Below are positions 35,026 through 45,688 of a stretch of DNA of 64,000 nt, piece after piece (positions within the stretch are counted from its first letter, which is position 1; every line of letters starts with the position of its first letter). The stretch is from Acestrorhynchus altus. Lineage: Eukaryota; Chordata; Actinopteri; Characiformes; Acestrorhynchidae. Made by a program: the position numbers and the translations under genes. The notes under the pieces were generated by a model. It made no database searches. It saw nothing but the letters and a program-made list of their open reading frames with translations, and was not told where the DNA came from. The DNA lies in assembly GCA_034509495.1 (NCBI GenBank), contig CM067507.1, forward strand, positions 29,963,892 to 30,027,891, written 5' to 3'.

Positions 35026-38000
35026 AGTAGAATCAGCAGGGTTTCTTTTCACGCTCACACACACTCAGTCTATTCCTGCCTGAGGTTTCTGTCTTCTCAA
35101 CCTCCCATAAATTCCCCAGCATCAATGAACTGACACATTTATGCTTGACATTAATGTTTAACTTGTGTATAGAATTTGGTATTTTTTTGGTATTTTTCAT
35201 ATTTTTTGGAGACGTTTTTGTCCGCTTTGGTATTATTTCAAAGTCAACACCAATGTATTTGGCTTGGATGTAAATGTCTGCATCAGGAATGTTGGAACCT
35301 TCTGAGGTAACAGCTAACCAAATAGAAAACGTGAGCCCCAGAGACCAGCTCAAAATGGGCTTTTTTTCAGGTGAGCACATTGGGCATTGGAGCACAGTGC
35401 TGTCTTCTTTGGGATAACATGCAGTAATTAGCAGTGGCTGATTTGATATCTCAGTTGATACATTATAGTAATACATTTTTAAATGGGGCTGAAAAATACA
35501 AGGTGAAAAACATGCCATGAATCTTTTATCTCTTTAACTATAATGAAACATATTGAAATTTGATCACACACTACTGTCAGGTCCCCCATTGTCGGCTGGT
35601 CCAAATATCAGCCACTTCTGGCTTTTGCTCAGTGGCTCTCTCCCTTAGCAAAGGAATTGGTCAGAACATGAGGGGGAATTAGGCATTATGCCCAAGTGGC
35701 TGGTATTGGGGAACTGGCCAATAATGGGTGCTAAGTCCTCTTCAAGCCAGAGGTCTGTAGTATGCCCCCTCCATGGTGTGTGTATGAGAGAGACAGGGTG
35801 CAGACGGGAGGAGGAGCTGACAGAAGAGGGTGGAGCAGAGCGAAGCAGGATGTCATTTTAAAACTTTAATACTGAATACTCACCAGTATATTGTCCTGTT
35901 TATATATATTTCCCAGCCCTAGTTTAAGGTAGAAAATAGTGGGTCACAAAAGGACACAATGTTTAAATGTATAAAGCATTGATTTAATATGGAAACTGCA
36001 ATCAGCACCATATGGACAAAAGTATTGGGACACCTGCACATTCGTTGTTTCTTCTGAAATCATTTTCGGATATTAAAAACAGTTTATCATGAGTTTTGTT
36101 ACAGTAACTGCGTTTACTGCCCAAAAAAATCATTCTACTAGATTTTGAGGCATTGCTGTGTGGATTTGATTGCGTTTTGCATCGAGTTCACAAGTAAGTT
36201 CACAGTGCTCCCCAATTATTAGATAAGGCATCAACATTCCAGGGAACACAGTTCCACTGCTCTGGAAGTGGCTGAATGCATTCATTAGGAGGGGTGTCTA
36301 CATTTGGATGTATAATGTACCAAATAGGTATGTTATTATATGTTCTCTAATTTTAATGAGTTAATGGGTTTTCATGCATAAAGTTTTAAATCACATTTCC
36401 TGTCCACAGGTTTTGTTATAGTAATGTACACCAGTCAGCCAAAATATTAAAACCACTGAAAGTGAAGTGGAGAGCAAATAACACCAGATTATCTGGTTAT
36501 AGTGGCACCTGTCTGCGGGTGGGAAATACACATTAGGCAGCAAGTGTACAGTCAGTCGTTGAATTTGATTTGTTGCAAGCAAGAAATTTGACAACACCAA
36601 CTAGTGATGGCCAAATGACTGAGCAAGAGCAGACCCAAAACTGCAGGTCTTGTGGGTTGTTTCCAGTATTCAGTAGACAGTGCTCCAAGCATGGGCAATT
36701 GGTGAACTGCTGATTGGTTACCTGGGTTCCCATGGTTCAATGGAAAGCCCACTATGCAATGTACAGGAGTTTTGTGTCTGTCTTTGTGCCAGGTACCACA
36801 GGACACCTTCAAAATTGTTGTGGGTTCACCCGTGATTTGGCAGGTCAGAGCTGTTTTGTGGCAGAAGGGAGACCTATCCAATATTAGGCAGGTGGTTTAT
36901 TGTTATTGTTGATCAGTGTATGCAATGTATACAACTGATACAAATGATAAATAATGTGCAGCAATTTGCAAGTTACCTGCCAAACACTTTGGAAATATGA
37001 GAAATTCTGTATATTGATTTTATAAACTTCATTCTTGATGTTCTTCAGATTTTTATTTTAGAATCATATATGGTTTCATTCATCATTTAGATCAACATGT
37101 ATAAAATTATTTTGTTTTTATTTATAGCATCAAGTGACTAAATGCCCTAGTTTCCTACAGTCATTTTTTAAAGTTATGTACTGGTAGTGTAACTGATATA
37201 ATGCAGGACGATGGCAAAATCCTGCACCTAAAAACTTGGTTATACACAGGGCCTGCCCCATTCCAAATTTTTAGGTAGCCACCTCCCTTCATCTAAAGTT
37301 GCAGTGGCCCTTTATGATCTGATCAGCAACCTTTCCTTAAGCTTAGACATCTAACAGTTAGACATTTGACACCGCCCATTCACCTTACCTATACCCTATC
37401 ACTGCCTCACAAGCAAGGGGTCTTCAGGTAGGCATAGTAGACTCATTTTATACAATTATCTGTTACCAAGCTGTTTTTATATCATTGGAAAAATGGACTT
37501 CAGTTGTAGTACACATCACCCCAAAGCTGTGTGCTTTTACAGCGTTAGAAAAAGAACAAAGTGAGGTCTAGTCCTTTCTGTGTTCAAAATGGTTAGTGGT
37601 CTGTCTGTTGTTTCAGACAGACCTACATGTTTTTTCTTATTTTAGCTGTGATCTTGGTTGAGTGACTCATCTGAATGAAAGGGCACCATGGCCTACAGGG
37701 TTGCCAGGAGGTTTTGAAAGTTTCTCAGACATTAGAAGCCAGAGCTCCTCCAACCATGAGCCACATCGGCGAAGAAGGGCAAAACTGGTGTGACTCACAC
37801 ATTAACTGAAGAGAACCATTGAGGTCTGAAATGTTAAACAGGCACTGAAAAGTCAAAATAGACTGAAATTAGTGCACTGGCTTTGGCTGTGGTCGTGACG
37901 CTTGACATCTACAATTCTGCGAGATTATTGAATTATGATGTATATTTCTCCATCATTTATCTGAATTTGTGGCACTTGTAATCAAACGCACATGCTGGTG

Positions 38001-41000
38001 GGGAGAAATCACATGAATCTTAGTCACTGCCATGTTCGGCGAAGATTACGAACGGCACATTTACACAAAGTCATAACACGCCATAATGAATGCCAGTCCT
38101 ATACATCCTGAACACGCTGCAATGTGCAGCCACCTACGTTCAAACAAACCTTTCAGCCTCGGCTTAGAGTTTCTGCTGAAAAATGAAATGAATGTTGTGA
38201 AAGTATACCTCCCACTGACCCAGCTACCATAGAAGTGCACTTTGTTTCTCATTGTGGAATGGCTCATCTCATCTGTCAGTCCTCGGCCGTAACTGATACT
38301 GTAGCAGTTCTCTAGAGTGCTGTGAAATGAGTGACTGTTAGATCAACAACAGCACAGTATGCTGTCAAATGTTTCTTCTCTTTCCCTTCAGCTCATGATG
38401 AAGATTAAGCAACGTGTTGCTTTCTTTACTCACCGATGTAAATGACCTCTCCACTGTCTCAGCTTTACAGTTTGTGAAGCCACTAGGACAAGCAGAGTTT
38501 CGCAGAAAACAAGGACGCCTGATTAAAGGCATTTCTGCCTTTAGTGAAACATGTACAGAAGTCAAGAGCTCCGTCAAAACTGTCTGAAAGCGTGCATTGT
38601 ACACCCTGATTTATCCTAAATCCTGAACAGTCAAGGCCTTACGTCTTTACAGAAATGATTTGGACTGAAATTTGAATTTCAGATTTACGGTATCCCATTC
38701 TGCTTATGATTCATTTTTCTGGCAACAGGGGCAAAGAGGTTGGCCAAAAACGCCTTTATAATGCCCTATAATGTCAAGTAGATACAGTAAAACTGTGATT
38801 TATAGCACTTATAATTAAGGCAAGGAATATGAATTCTTATTTATGAGTCATTGTGCCCAAATTGAGAAGCGGAATAGCTGCTTGCATAAAAATGCCATAA
38901 TTAGCATTCTCAGTAAATTCAGATCAGGGCTTTGCAGCTGCTGGCGGTTCTTTCTGCACAATATCCTTTAATGGCAACAGTATTTTAAGACACTCCGTCA
39001 TTAAAGGCGTTTATTGTAGCTTAAACGTGTTTATATTTTTTTCCCATAGAAGTGAAAGTAAATGGGTCATTTATTCCTTCTTTCCCTGGCTTCCTTTTTG
39101 TGGCATGATGCAGCACATCTCTGCTGAGTGTCGGTTTCAGTCGCTGTTCTCATTTTTGCTCTTCATAAGTCTTCAGTTCTGTTGTCTTCACGCCTGTTTC
39201 ACAGATCTGAAGCCTGATGTTCAGTGTGTAAACAAACAGATGGAAGAGAGTGTGCTGTAAAAAGAGGAAACCTAAAAAAAGACTTTACTATATTGATTCA
39301 ACCATGAGTATGACGTGAATTCGGCAGTGAATAAACAGTGGGATACTAGCTGGGTAGTAACAAGCAGTTTACTTGAGTTTGTCAAGTCAAATTAATACAT
39401 TGACTGAATACAGTCTGTGTTTGACTTATTACATTATTAGGTTTAAAGTCAATTATTTATTTTACAGTATTTTTAGAAAATAATCAACTTAATCAGCTAA
39501 AATGAACGACCCAGTGAGTTTGCCATCTAATTGAATAGTCAAATTGTTGATTGTTGATGTCATCACACTATTTTTAATGCTAAATAAAAATGGTTTTAAA
39601 AACATGCAAACTGCAGATTAATCATCCAAACTCAACAGTTTTGCTGCCACTTTTACATTTGACAGTAATATTTCCCTCAATCTGGACACAGATGTCTGTC
39701 ACATGAACGGGGCTTGTGGATTATACAATCTGTAAACATTGTGTCACGAGAGCTTTTAAGGCAACTCACCAAGCAGAGTCATAGAGAGGTGGGAGTCTCA
39801 TATGGAAATGAGAACTTCCAGTAACTGTGAATGATGTTAATTTTTAGTGAGCCCCGTAGGGGAGAAAAAAGAAGCTAGAAAAGGCACTAATATAGCCTTA
39901 GCAAATAGAATTCTTTCAAATTCAGAGCTACTGAAAGCTACAATTACTGTCTCACATTTCCCTCCTGGCACAGTGACTTAGTGATTAGCATGTTTACCTC
40001 CCAGCACTGGGGTCTTGGGTTCAAGGCCCTATCTGGGTGGAGTTTCCATGTTCTCCCTATGTCTAAGTGGGTTTCCTCTAGGGATTCTGGTTTCCTCCCA
40101 CATTTCATAAACATGGATATCAGGTGAATTGGCTACTTTAAATCGCCCTGGTGTGTGAATGAGTGTGTATGTGAGTGAATCTATGTTTGTATACCCAGAA
40201 ATGGATCGACACTCTATCCGGTAGAAAGTACAATGTGCTCAAGTGGCAGATTATGTCTGGAGTATGACTGTGTTGAGTACTCATTGTAAAAAGCCCTTGG
40301 GTAGCTAGAAATGTGCTATGTAAGTGTAACTTCAGTCTTTCATTTTTGCTGAATTTTAGGAAAATGATGTTCAATTTTGACAGAAAAATAACTGAATGAC
40401 TGAGTAATTGTTTCAAAAAAATAAATATTAATTCACTACAAAAATAGCCCTTTGTTGATGATCTAACATTAAGATGCACATAAAGATCACCTGAACATTC
40501 TGCTCTTCTACAATCCCTCCAACTCTTCAAGTGACTCCACTGAAGTACCATATGTGCACTTATTTCCATAAAGAACCAGAGGTGTGACTTTGAAGTACAG
40601 TTAAATTGGTAAATAATCTGCTCAAAGGTGTTACAAGTGGTTCTTTATGGATCTAGAAATCATCATTTTATGGAATTACTCAAAAAAACAGCATCTTGTA
40701 GCATCTTTATTTTCTGTTAGGCCTAAAATAGCTGTATCATTACGGTAGCAGGGGATGCTGTTGTGTTTTGAGTAATCTTCTTCTCATCTATTGATGTTGC
40801 TCCTTTCTGTTTTAGAAGCTTAGCTGTGGACATTGGTCTGAATCATTTAGGGGACAGTTTTCATCCTTGCTTTTTAATATTAATGATTGGACAAAAGGCT
40901 GTTTCTAATGATTTCTTCTGATTTGCCAGTGTAATAACGGTTTGCTTTAGTGATGTTTCTCATATTGAGACACGAGGAACAGACTATACAGATAAATGGA

Positions 41001-44000
41001 TGGATGGATGGATGGATGGATGTCAGTGTGCAAGGCACATGCAGTTTAGCATCTACCTTAAAAGTGCAAAAAGTCCAACCCTGCCAGGTAGAGTTAAATA
41101 CTGGTTTTAAACAGTTGCATTTTTTTTTTGTGACTATCAGTATATCATATGACTGTATTGTGTTTTGCAACACTGTATCAATTCTCAAAAACACAGTATT
41201 TTCTTATTGATTTTTTTTCAGTATTGATTTCTTCACTATCATTTAAAAAAAATAGTTTAAATTTAAAGATTAGTGGTGCGTTTAAAATATTAAATGCATT
41301 CACCATTTAAATATGATCTGTTATTGATTCATTTAAAGCCAAAATCAATCTTTAATCATTTGTGGTCAGATATTTCACCAAATTAAACCAGATAAACAGA
41401 GTACAAGCTTTAATGAACTAATTGAGGTACAAATAGTATTGCCAGGTTCTTGCCAATACATAGCCTTAACACACAAAATACAGAAAACATGTAAAAGTGC
41501 AAAGTATAAGCAGGTATCAGACATTCTGTAGAATTGACTTTGTATATTCTTTTGTAAATGAACCTATGATGAAATGACACACAGCTGGCCAATAAACAAC
41601 AAAGCAGACATTTATCCCATTACTTTTATTCCACCCCCTAAGTTGGGGGTTATGTGGTTCAACCAGAATACATATGAATACTCTCAAATCAAGACCAACA
41701 TTCTACACTCGAACCGCATAGTCCTTGTTTCACTTCAACTCTGTTTTGAATTAAAAACACAAACTGGGTCACTGTCCAATTACTTACAGACTCAAAAGGA
41801 GAAGCAGAAGGCTCAGGAAATTAAGATGCAATTTTGGATGGAGCACTAATGGCAAACGCAACTTAAAGAATGATTCAGAACTCAGCAAAGATCCACAGTG
41901 GCATTGCTGTCGAAATGGAACAGCCAGCTCTTTGATTTCAGTGCACGGATGTTGGTTTATTTGCACTAACCCTTTTGATTCTCAGATAGACATCAGTCTG
42001 AGGCTCCATCTGATCTGTTTCACTGAGCAGCTGCTGTGCTGTTGCTTATAGATGTGTGGATTTAACTTCAACCAGTGACTGTGTGTTTCGGTACATTTCA
42101 TTTTAGTCTGTGAAATTCAGATTTCAACCAGCTTAGACATAACCTTGGCACAAAATATGCTTGTTTTAACTCCACAGATTGGTTGAGAACATAAAGTTGA
42201 GGTGGTTGTTTATAAACATAGAATAAGAATACAGTTATATACACAGGTATATCTTACAGTTAGGCTTTAACTGGTTTGAACATTTCTTTCGGACCAGAAA
42301 AAAATTTAAGAGCCTAAAAATAAACCTTTTTACCACTTAACTGTTTTTCTTAATGAAACAAATATATTGACTCTGTAGTACATCAAAAGGTTTCACTCAC
42401 TTCAGATTGTGTATTTTTGTTTTGGACAGAAACCCACCACCATAAGAGATAAAGCTGTTTTGTATGGAGAACGTCTCTCCAAGCTGATGTGTAAGACTGA
42501 TCAACAGTTACTGGAAAGAGTTATTTGCAGTTATTGCTGCACAAGAGGTCACACCAGATACTGAAGCTAAAGTTGACATACTTTTAGAAATGTAATAAAA
42601 TGTAATAAAAATAGGTTATACTTACCCCATCAATGCCCAGGCTCATAGAGCTGTATTATTATATAATGAGTGACAGTATTTGCAGCCAGGTAAAGAAAAT
42701 AAACAGACATTTTTTTTAAGATTTTTATGAGGAATTCAGGCTTACTGTTCCATTTTCAAGCAGACAGTGTGACCTGAAGACACAGCCAACGTGAAAGCAT
42801 TCCCTCTGGCCAACAACTTGTGCTGCTGCCAATATGAGGTCACCATCTGGGAAGTGTTAATAGGAGACTAATCCCGCTAATACCGCAGGAACGAGCTCCC
42901 CCTTGGAGAATAAAAAAAAATCCCATTGGAGATCCCTGCTATTAAAAAATAAAGAGTTTCTCATTGATATGGAAACCGTCTTGGAACCTGAAGCTGACAA
43001 AATATTTATCCCTGTTCACGAGCACCATGTGGTGAGACTAAAGACATAAAGATTAACAATAATGGACAGTTTACATACAAAAATAGTGCATGTCCTCAAA
43101 AAGGTTTAGTTATCATTTTTTGGAAACAGACAAAACGTACCTTCTCAAGAGTTGTTGACGAGTTTGCGTTGAACGAGGTCTGACTGTATGATATGTATAC
43201 ATTTCAGGAGGTTCTGTGTTTTAGTCAAGATTAGAGTTAAGATGATGAGAGAATGTGTATTTATCATTTATCAGGGGTCCAAATAATCCTTCTCGTGTTA
43301 AATAGCACTAGATTCCGTAGTTTTCAGCGCTGGAGAAAACGTTTTTCGTGCGGTCAGAAGCAGGCCACAGGGGACAGCTGGGAGGTTGCCCATTACAGTT
43401 TTAAGCTGTGTTTAATTTCCAACTTTGGAAAACCAGGATGTGGCTTCAAATGAGACAAACCAAGGCCTCACTTTCCTCGCCTGCCCTCACACAATTAGCA
43501 TTGCACAATTTGTCAGAGAAAACAAGTCTCGCATTTTCAAGGGAATCAAGGAAAACAAACGGTCCTTGGAAAAATACACAATGGCACACAGTTCACAAAA
43601 CTTCAATGGGAGTGAGGGAAACAAATAGTGCGACAATAATTACTCACTGTCAGAAACCCTCAGCTGATCGCCTCAGCATTGCTCTGGTTTGGTTAGTCCT
43701 GCACCTCCCATAGCCACCAAAACAGGACGTGCATGCAATGAGTCCATCGCTACCTGTAAGGCCTCAGCCTCGTTTAGTCAACTGCGATAAGCCTCATTTA
43801 GTCAAGTGCAGTCTGGAGTTTTCTCACTCATGCATGTTTCAGGGTCAGGTAGAGTATAGAGCAGGCCCTCACAGAATACAGGGAGGCAACAAGTGGCAGA
43901 AAGAAGGAGTGGACAAACACCAGAGTCCGGTGAGACTGTATTGGGAACATTTATCACTAAGTATGCTAAACCTTCACCTCTTACCATGAAGGCATGTCTC

Positions 44001-45688
44001 TAGTATAACTCCCTAGATAATCCTAAGCAAACACATTCCTAAATACCAGCGATTTCTCAAACCCAACTGGAGGAAAATGAGCTGTTTTCCAGGGATCATC
44101 CTGCCCAACTGATGTAAACTTTTCCCCCTAACTCCTTTCTGTTTCTGATTTTGGAAAAGTTCTGCATCCTGTGGCTATGATGTTTGATCAGCTTGTCATC
44201 ACTCTTTTGATCTTACAAGCATAAAATAATACAGGTGTTATGTTTTTTATTTATTTATTTGTTTGTTTGTTTGTTTGTTTGTTTGTTTGTTTGTTTATTA
44301 AGGGGGAGATTGGAACTGAAAAAGCCTACCTACCACTAACGACACCTGAAGTATATATCAACATATCAGCTGTGACATTACAACCACTGACAGTTGAAAT
44401 GAATAACTGATTATCTGGTTCCAATTTCACCTGTCAAAAAGTGGGATTTACACATCAGGCAGCAAGCGAACAGTCAGTCCCTGACATTTATGTGTTGAAA
44501 GCAGGAAAAATGGGTCAGTGATCTGACAGAATCTGATACCTTGAAGGAGCCAAATTGTGATGTTAGAAGCCTGGGTCAGAACATCTTCAAAACGTAAGGC
44601 AGGTATTCCCTGATGTTCCCAGTATGCAGTGGTCAGTACCTAGTGTGCGCACCAAGTTTGGACAACCAGTGAACTGCTGATAGGGACATGGGCAACGTAG
44701 TCTCACTGATGCTCAAGGAGCCCCACCTTACAACTTACAGGACTTAAAGAATCTGCTATTAACACCTGAGAAAAAATGCATTCTATTAATATATATTCAA
44801 ATGAAGAAAAAAATAACTATTATTTAACATAATAACTACTCAATAGCATCAGGTCTAATGCATGTTACAGTGTAAGCACTCGATGTGGCCTAATAGATAA
44901 CATCTCTCCCTTCCCCATTTCAGTCTAGGGTTTGATCCTCAGTAAATATGAGACAGAGGCTCTTAGCCCATGTCTCAGAGGTATATCAGTTTTAATTAGA
45001 ACGACTGTGTTTAATCTGAGTAATTTCACTTGGGATTACTAAGTCTGAAAAGCTGCTCAGTTCGATTCAAATGTTGCCAGCGTGTCGTATTTCATAAACG
45101 TGCTACAGAGTGTGCTGAATGGAAGACGTGCATGTGTTCTCAAAGACGGAAAACAGAAATGACGCTCAGTCTTATCTGTGTAATACTAAGTAATCTCTGC
45201 AATGATTATTTTTATTTGGAACAGACATCAACAAATTGGGGGTTGTATTCTTGTTTGGCTCAAGCTACAAAGTTTGGACATTTGCTACACAGGAAAAAAG
45301 CCTGCTGTCAAACAGTGTAGAATGTCAAACGCTGCAGGTTTGTGCAACAGATCGAGCAGCAGCAGCCCTGTTGGCGAAGCCTCGTCTGCTAAACACCCTG
45401 AAGAGGTTCCTCAGTACTATGTATGATCTCAGTCTTTTAATCTGTGTTTGGTGTTTGTTGCTATTCCTGCCTTCTCTAATTAGAGGCAGTGCTGTATTAA
45501 AGGTTTGATGTGCTCTGGTGTTAAAGACGTCTGCTGTTTGTCTGTGGGGAGAAACGTTCACCATCATTTTCTCTGCTTTCTTTTTGCTCTAGCATGTCTG
45601 TTCCGGTACAACTTGCTGTCCTTCGTCTACCTCATCTACCTCCTGCTAATCCCGCTGTTTGCAGAGCCGACAAAGACAACAATGCAAG
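22423..45688 (+). CDS. piezo2: piezo2, mechanosensitive cation channel, first two coding exons
   Basis: Piezo2 forms a trimeric plasma-membrane channel opened by membrane tension and serves touch and proprioception. Seen: exon 22423-22486 and exon 45593-45688 join in phase (1 + 2 bases of Ala) to give 53 residues. These start MASEVVCGLIFRLLLPVCLA and continue ACLFRYNLLSFVYLIYLLLI to the ending PTKTTMQ. This is the first hydrophobic segment(s) of the N-terminal blade. Recall of human sequences matches PIEZO2 (MASEVVCGLIF, PLFSEPTKTTMQ) far better than PIEZO1. The second exon ends in phase 1 at donor GTGAGG. Exon 3 (expected to begin with Gly-His/Gly) was not found before the window end, so intron 2 exceeds 18.3 kb. 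Intron 1 is 23,106 bases. The product is about 2,700-2,800 residues in vertebrates, so only about 2% of it is here. Confidence 0.92.
22497..22590. repeat. (TCTG)n-(TATC)n compound microsatellite
   Basis: TCTG units to about 22522, then about 16 TATC units to 22590. It begins 10 bases after the exon 1 donor of piezo2. Confidence 0.95.
22865..22947. repeat. Short hairpin element (MITE-like) in piezo2 intron 1
   Basis: Arms 22865-22894 and 22917-22947 pair almost completely, with two mismatches and one bulge over about 30 bases, and a 22-base loop. The unit GGAACC...AGGTGCTTCAAG resembles the AAGGTTCTT-type fish MITEs also seen near 31060, 40560-40660 and 53160. Confidence 0.7.
23591..23635. 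repeat. (AT)n microsatellite
   Basis: About 45 bases of uninterrupted AT. Confidence 0.96.
23636..24755. other. piezo2 intron 1 segment, nothing recognised
   Basis: Moderate-GC intronic sequence. ORFs of 80-114 codons at 23856-24200 and nearby overlap on both strands and carry no recognisable domain. Confidence 0.45.
24760..25427 (+). mobile_element. Internally deleted Tc1-like transposon with N-terminal transposase domain
   Basis: The plus frame from about 24938 encodes KTKELTTDLRLRIVAAHTSG, AISKRFQVP, QSIINRYKRFRTVENL and GRKSK. This is the paired helix-turn-helix DNA-binding domain of Tc1 transposases followed by the GRPR-like hook. It then degenerates through pieces resembling LCWCQ..GRRPR..LLQKMLIWTK. 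The left end ATTATTCATACCC near 24767 is answered by an inverted GGGTAGGAATAATC near 25396, the expected terminal repeats. The catalytic region is missing. Confidence 0.78.
25501..25590 (+). mobile_element. Fragment of palindromic MITE arm
   Basis: TAGAATTACAGATTATAGTC, CATCTGTTTTTCTCCATAC and GTTCTTCAATGTTCAGGACC match the inner arm of the long palindromic family described at 56804-58228. Confidence 0.55.
25600..27480. other. piezo2 intron 1 segment, nothing recognised
   Basis: No recognisable exon, RNA gene or repeat family, apart from a tRNA-B-box-like inverted patch near 25775 (GAATCAAACCCAGG) that may be SINE debris. Confidence 0.4.
27485..27730. repeat. Possible interspersed repeat
   Basis: TTTTCACACCTG..., repeated CCAGTTTAGTCCAG units, GGGTGTGAATAC and GTCTGGTCTGAAGTGAAC resemble a fish DNA-transposon remnant of the TTCACACCT type. 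The family is not certain. Confidence 0.35.
27731..28534. other. piezo2 intron 1 segment, nothing recognised
   Basis: AT-rich intronic sequence without identifiable features. Confidence 0.4.
28535..28580 (+). mobile_element. LINE 3' tail fragment
   Basis: TTCCCTGAAGGAACCCTCCC, AAGGGATCAGTACATTTCT and (ATCCT)n. It is the same tail type as at 20286-20350, with a different terminal simple repeat. Confidence 0.6.
28581..30300. other. piezo2 intron 1 segment, nothing recognised
   Basis: Apart from short (GATA)n at about 28615-28628, I see no repeat, exon or RNA gene. ORFs near 29293-29838 overlap on both strands and look like chance. Confidence 0.4.
30343..30371. repeat. (CA)n microsatellite
   Basis: About 29 bases of CA/AC next to the Tc1 fragment that begins at about 30390. 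Confidence 0.95.
30390..30780 (-). mobile_element. Tc1-like transposase C-terminal remnant
   Basis: The minus strand reads GGGSIMLWGFCSATGTG, LIRVKAKMTAAMYRDI, PPRRFIFQQDNDPKHTAKIT and KEWLQTTL: the second catalytic Asp region of a Tc1 transposase. It is followed on the plus strand by the 3' flank CACCTTTGGCAGCAATTACA. The reading frame has lost the segment between YRDI and the QQDND motif and stops early, so it is inactive. It abuts a different Tc1 end (ACTGTACCAGTCAAAAGTTT) at 30786. Confidence 0.8.
30786..30840 (+). mobile_element. Terminal repeat of another Tc1-like family
   Basis: ACTGTACCAGTCAAAAGTTT and GGACCCTCTGATT match the outer end of a Tc1 family common in fish. A related end appears at 55500. 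Confidence 0.6.
31015..31110. repeat. Small MITE-like fragment
   Basis: AAAGAACCACATTTG, AAAGGTTCTTTAAATA and AAAGGTTCTTCACAC units resemble the AAGGTTCTT-type hairpin MITEs of fish. Ends not defined. Confidence 0.35.
31111..34085. other. piezo2 intron 1 segment, nothing recognised
   Basis: AT-rich intron with poly-A and poly-T runs. No exon, RNA gene or identified repeat was found. Confidence 0.4.
34090..34575 (-). mobile_element. Internally deleted Tc1-like element
   Basis: On the minus strand, TGGTTTTAATG-type ends at 34540 and 34105 flank a remnant with GLGQNISKTSDQQGCSQDAV (helix-turn-helix region). It jumps to NILVPDTTGPSEVI (the C-terminal end of the transposase), so the middle is deleted. 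Related to 36418, 44345 and 60250. Confidence 0.72.
34979..35024. repeat. (GT)n microsatellite
   Basis: About 45 bases of GT dinucleotides. Confidence 0.96.
35025..35990. other. piezo2 intron 1 segment, nothing certain
   Basis: Contains the longest featureless ORF of the window (35033-35518, minus, 161 codons). No domain, membrane pattern or splice context supports it as a gene. Confidence 0.4.
36001..36325 (+). mobile_element. Tc1-derived MITE, shortened copy with both ends
   Basis: The left end CATATGGACAAAAGTATTGG and GACACCTGCACATTCG is followed by GAGGCATTGCTGTGTGGATT, the shared internal blocks AACACAGTTCCACTGCTC and GGCTGAATGCATTCATTAGG, and the right end ACATTTGGATGTATAATG. This is the most complete copy of the family seen at 12920, 20405 and 53948, with a central deletion. 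Confidence 0.7.
36418..36922 (+). mobile_element. Internally deleted Tc1-like element with both terminal repeats
   Basis: The left end TACACCAGTCAGCCAAAATA with TTAAAACCACTG is answered by an inverted AGGTGGTTTATTG...TTGATCAGTGTA at 36890-36920. Inside are ACTGCAGGTCTTGTGGGTTG (N-terminal region), then a VPGTTGHLQ-like C-terminal region. Same family as 34090. Confidence 0.75.
36923..39960. other. piezo2 intron 1 segment, nothing recognised
   Basis: About 3 kb of intron without recognised repeats. It has higher complexity than its flanks and could contain conserved regulatory elements, but nothing in the sequence alone shows it. Confidence 0.4.
39965..40330 (+). mobile_element. tRNA-derived SINE (V-SINE-like)
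   Basis: A tRNA-like head has an A-box-like CTTAGTGATTAGCATG (39977-39992) and a B-box-like GGGTTCAAGGCCC (about 40018-40030). The usual fish core follows: GTGGAGTTTCCATGTTCTCC, TGGTTTCCTCCCACATTTCA and GAATTGGCTACTTTAAATCG, then CAGAAATGGATCGACACTC. The tail end is decayed. Confidence 0.68.
40455..40670. repeat. Small MITE-like repeat
   Basis: The inverted ends CCATAAAGAACCA (40568) and TGGTTCTTTATGG (40637-40649) are complementary and about 70 bases apart, forming a short hairpin-type element related to the one at 22865. Confidence 0.5.
40997..41022. repeat. (ATGG)n microsatellite
   Basis: Six tandem ATGG units. It may mark the tail of a decayed RTE-like LINE, but no coding sequence precedes it. 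Confidence 0.85.
41023..44250. other. piezo2 intron 1 segment, nothing recognised
   Basis: About 3.2 kb of AT-rich intron. No exon or repeat family recognised. Confidence 0.4.
44258..44296. repeat. (TTTG)n microsatellite
   Basis: About ten tandem TTTG units, preceded by TTTA units. Confidence 0.95.
44345..44770 (+). mobile_element. Tc1-like element fragment, N-terminal part
   Basis: TGACATTACAACCACTGACA (end), CAGGCAGCAAGCGAACAGTC and AGCAGGAAAAATGGG lead into degenerate CCAAATTGTGATGTTAGAAG and CTGGGTCAGAACATCTTCAA, matching the helix-turn-helix coding part of the family at 34090 and 36418. It ends with ACAGGACTTAAAGAATCTGC from the 3' part. Confidence 0.68.
45593..45688 (+). CDS. piezo2: piezo2 second coding exon
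   Basis: The acceptor TTTGCTCTAG precedes 45593. The exon encodes (A)CLFRYNLLSFVYLIYLL and PLFAEPTKTTMQ and leaves one base before GTGAGG. It is hydrophobic and is the conserved continuation of the first transmembrane segment. Confidence 0.93.

Noticed and set aside
35033..35518. 161-codon minus-strand ORF as a possible gene
   Set aside because: No recognisable domain, no splice or promoter context, low-complexity Lys/Asn-rich end, and it lies inside an AT-rich intron.
44880..44945. Possible tRNA gene (B-box-like GGGTTTGATCCTC)
   Set aside because: No cloverleaf with paired acceptor and anticodon stems could be built; at most SINE debris.
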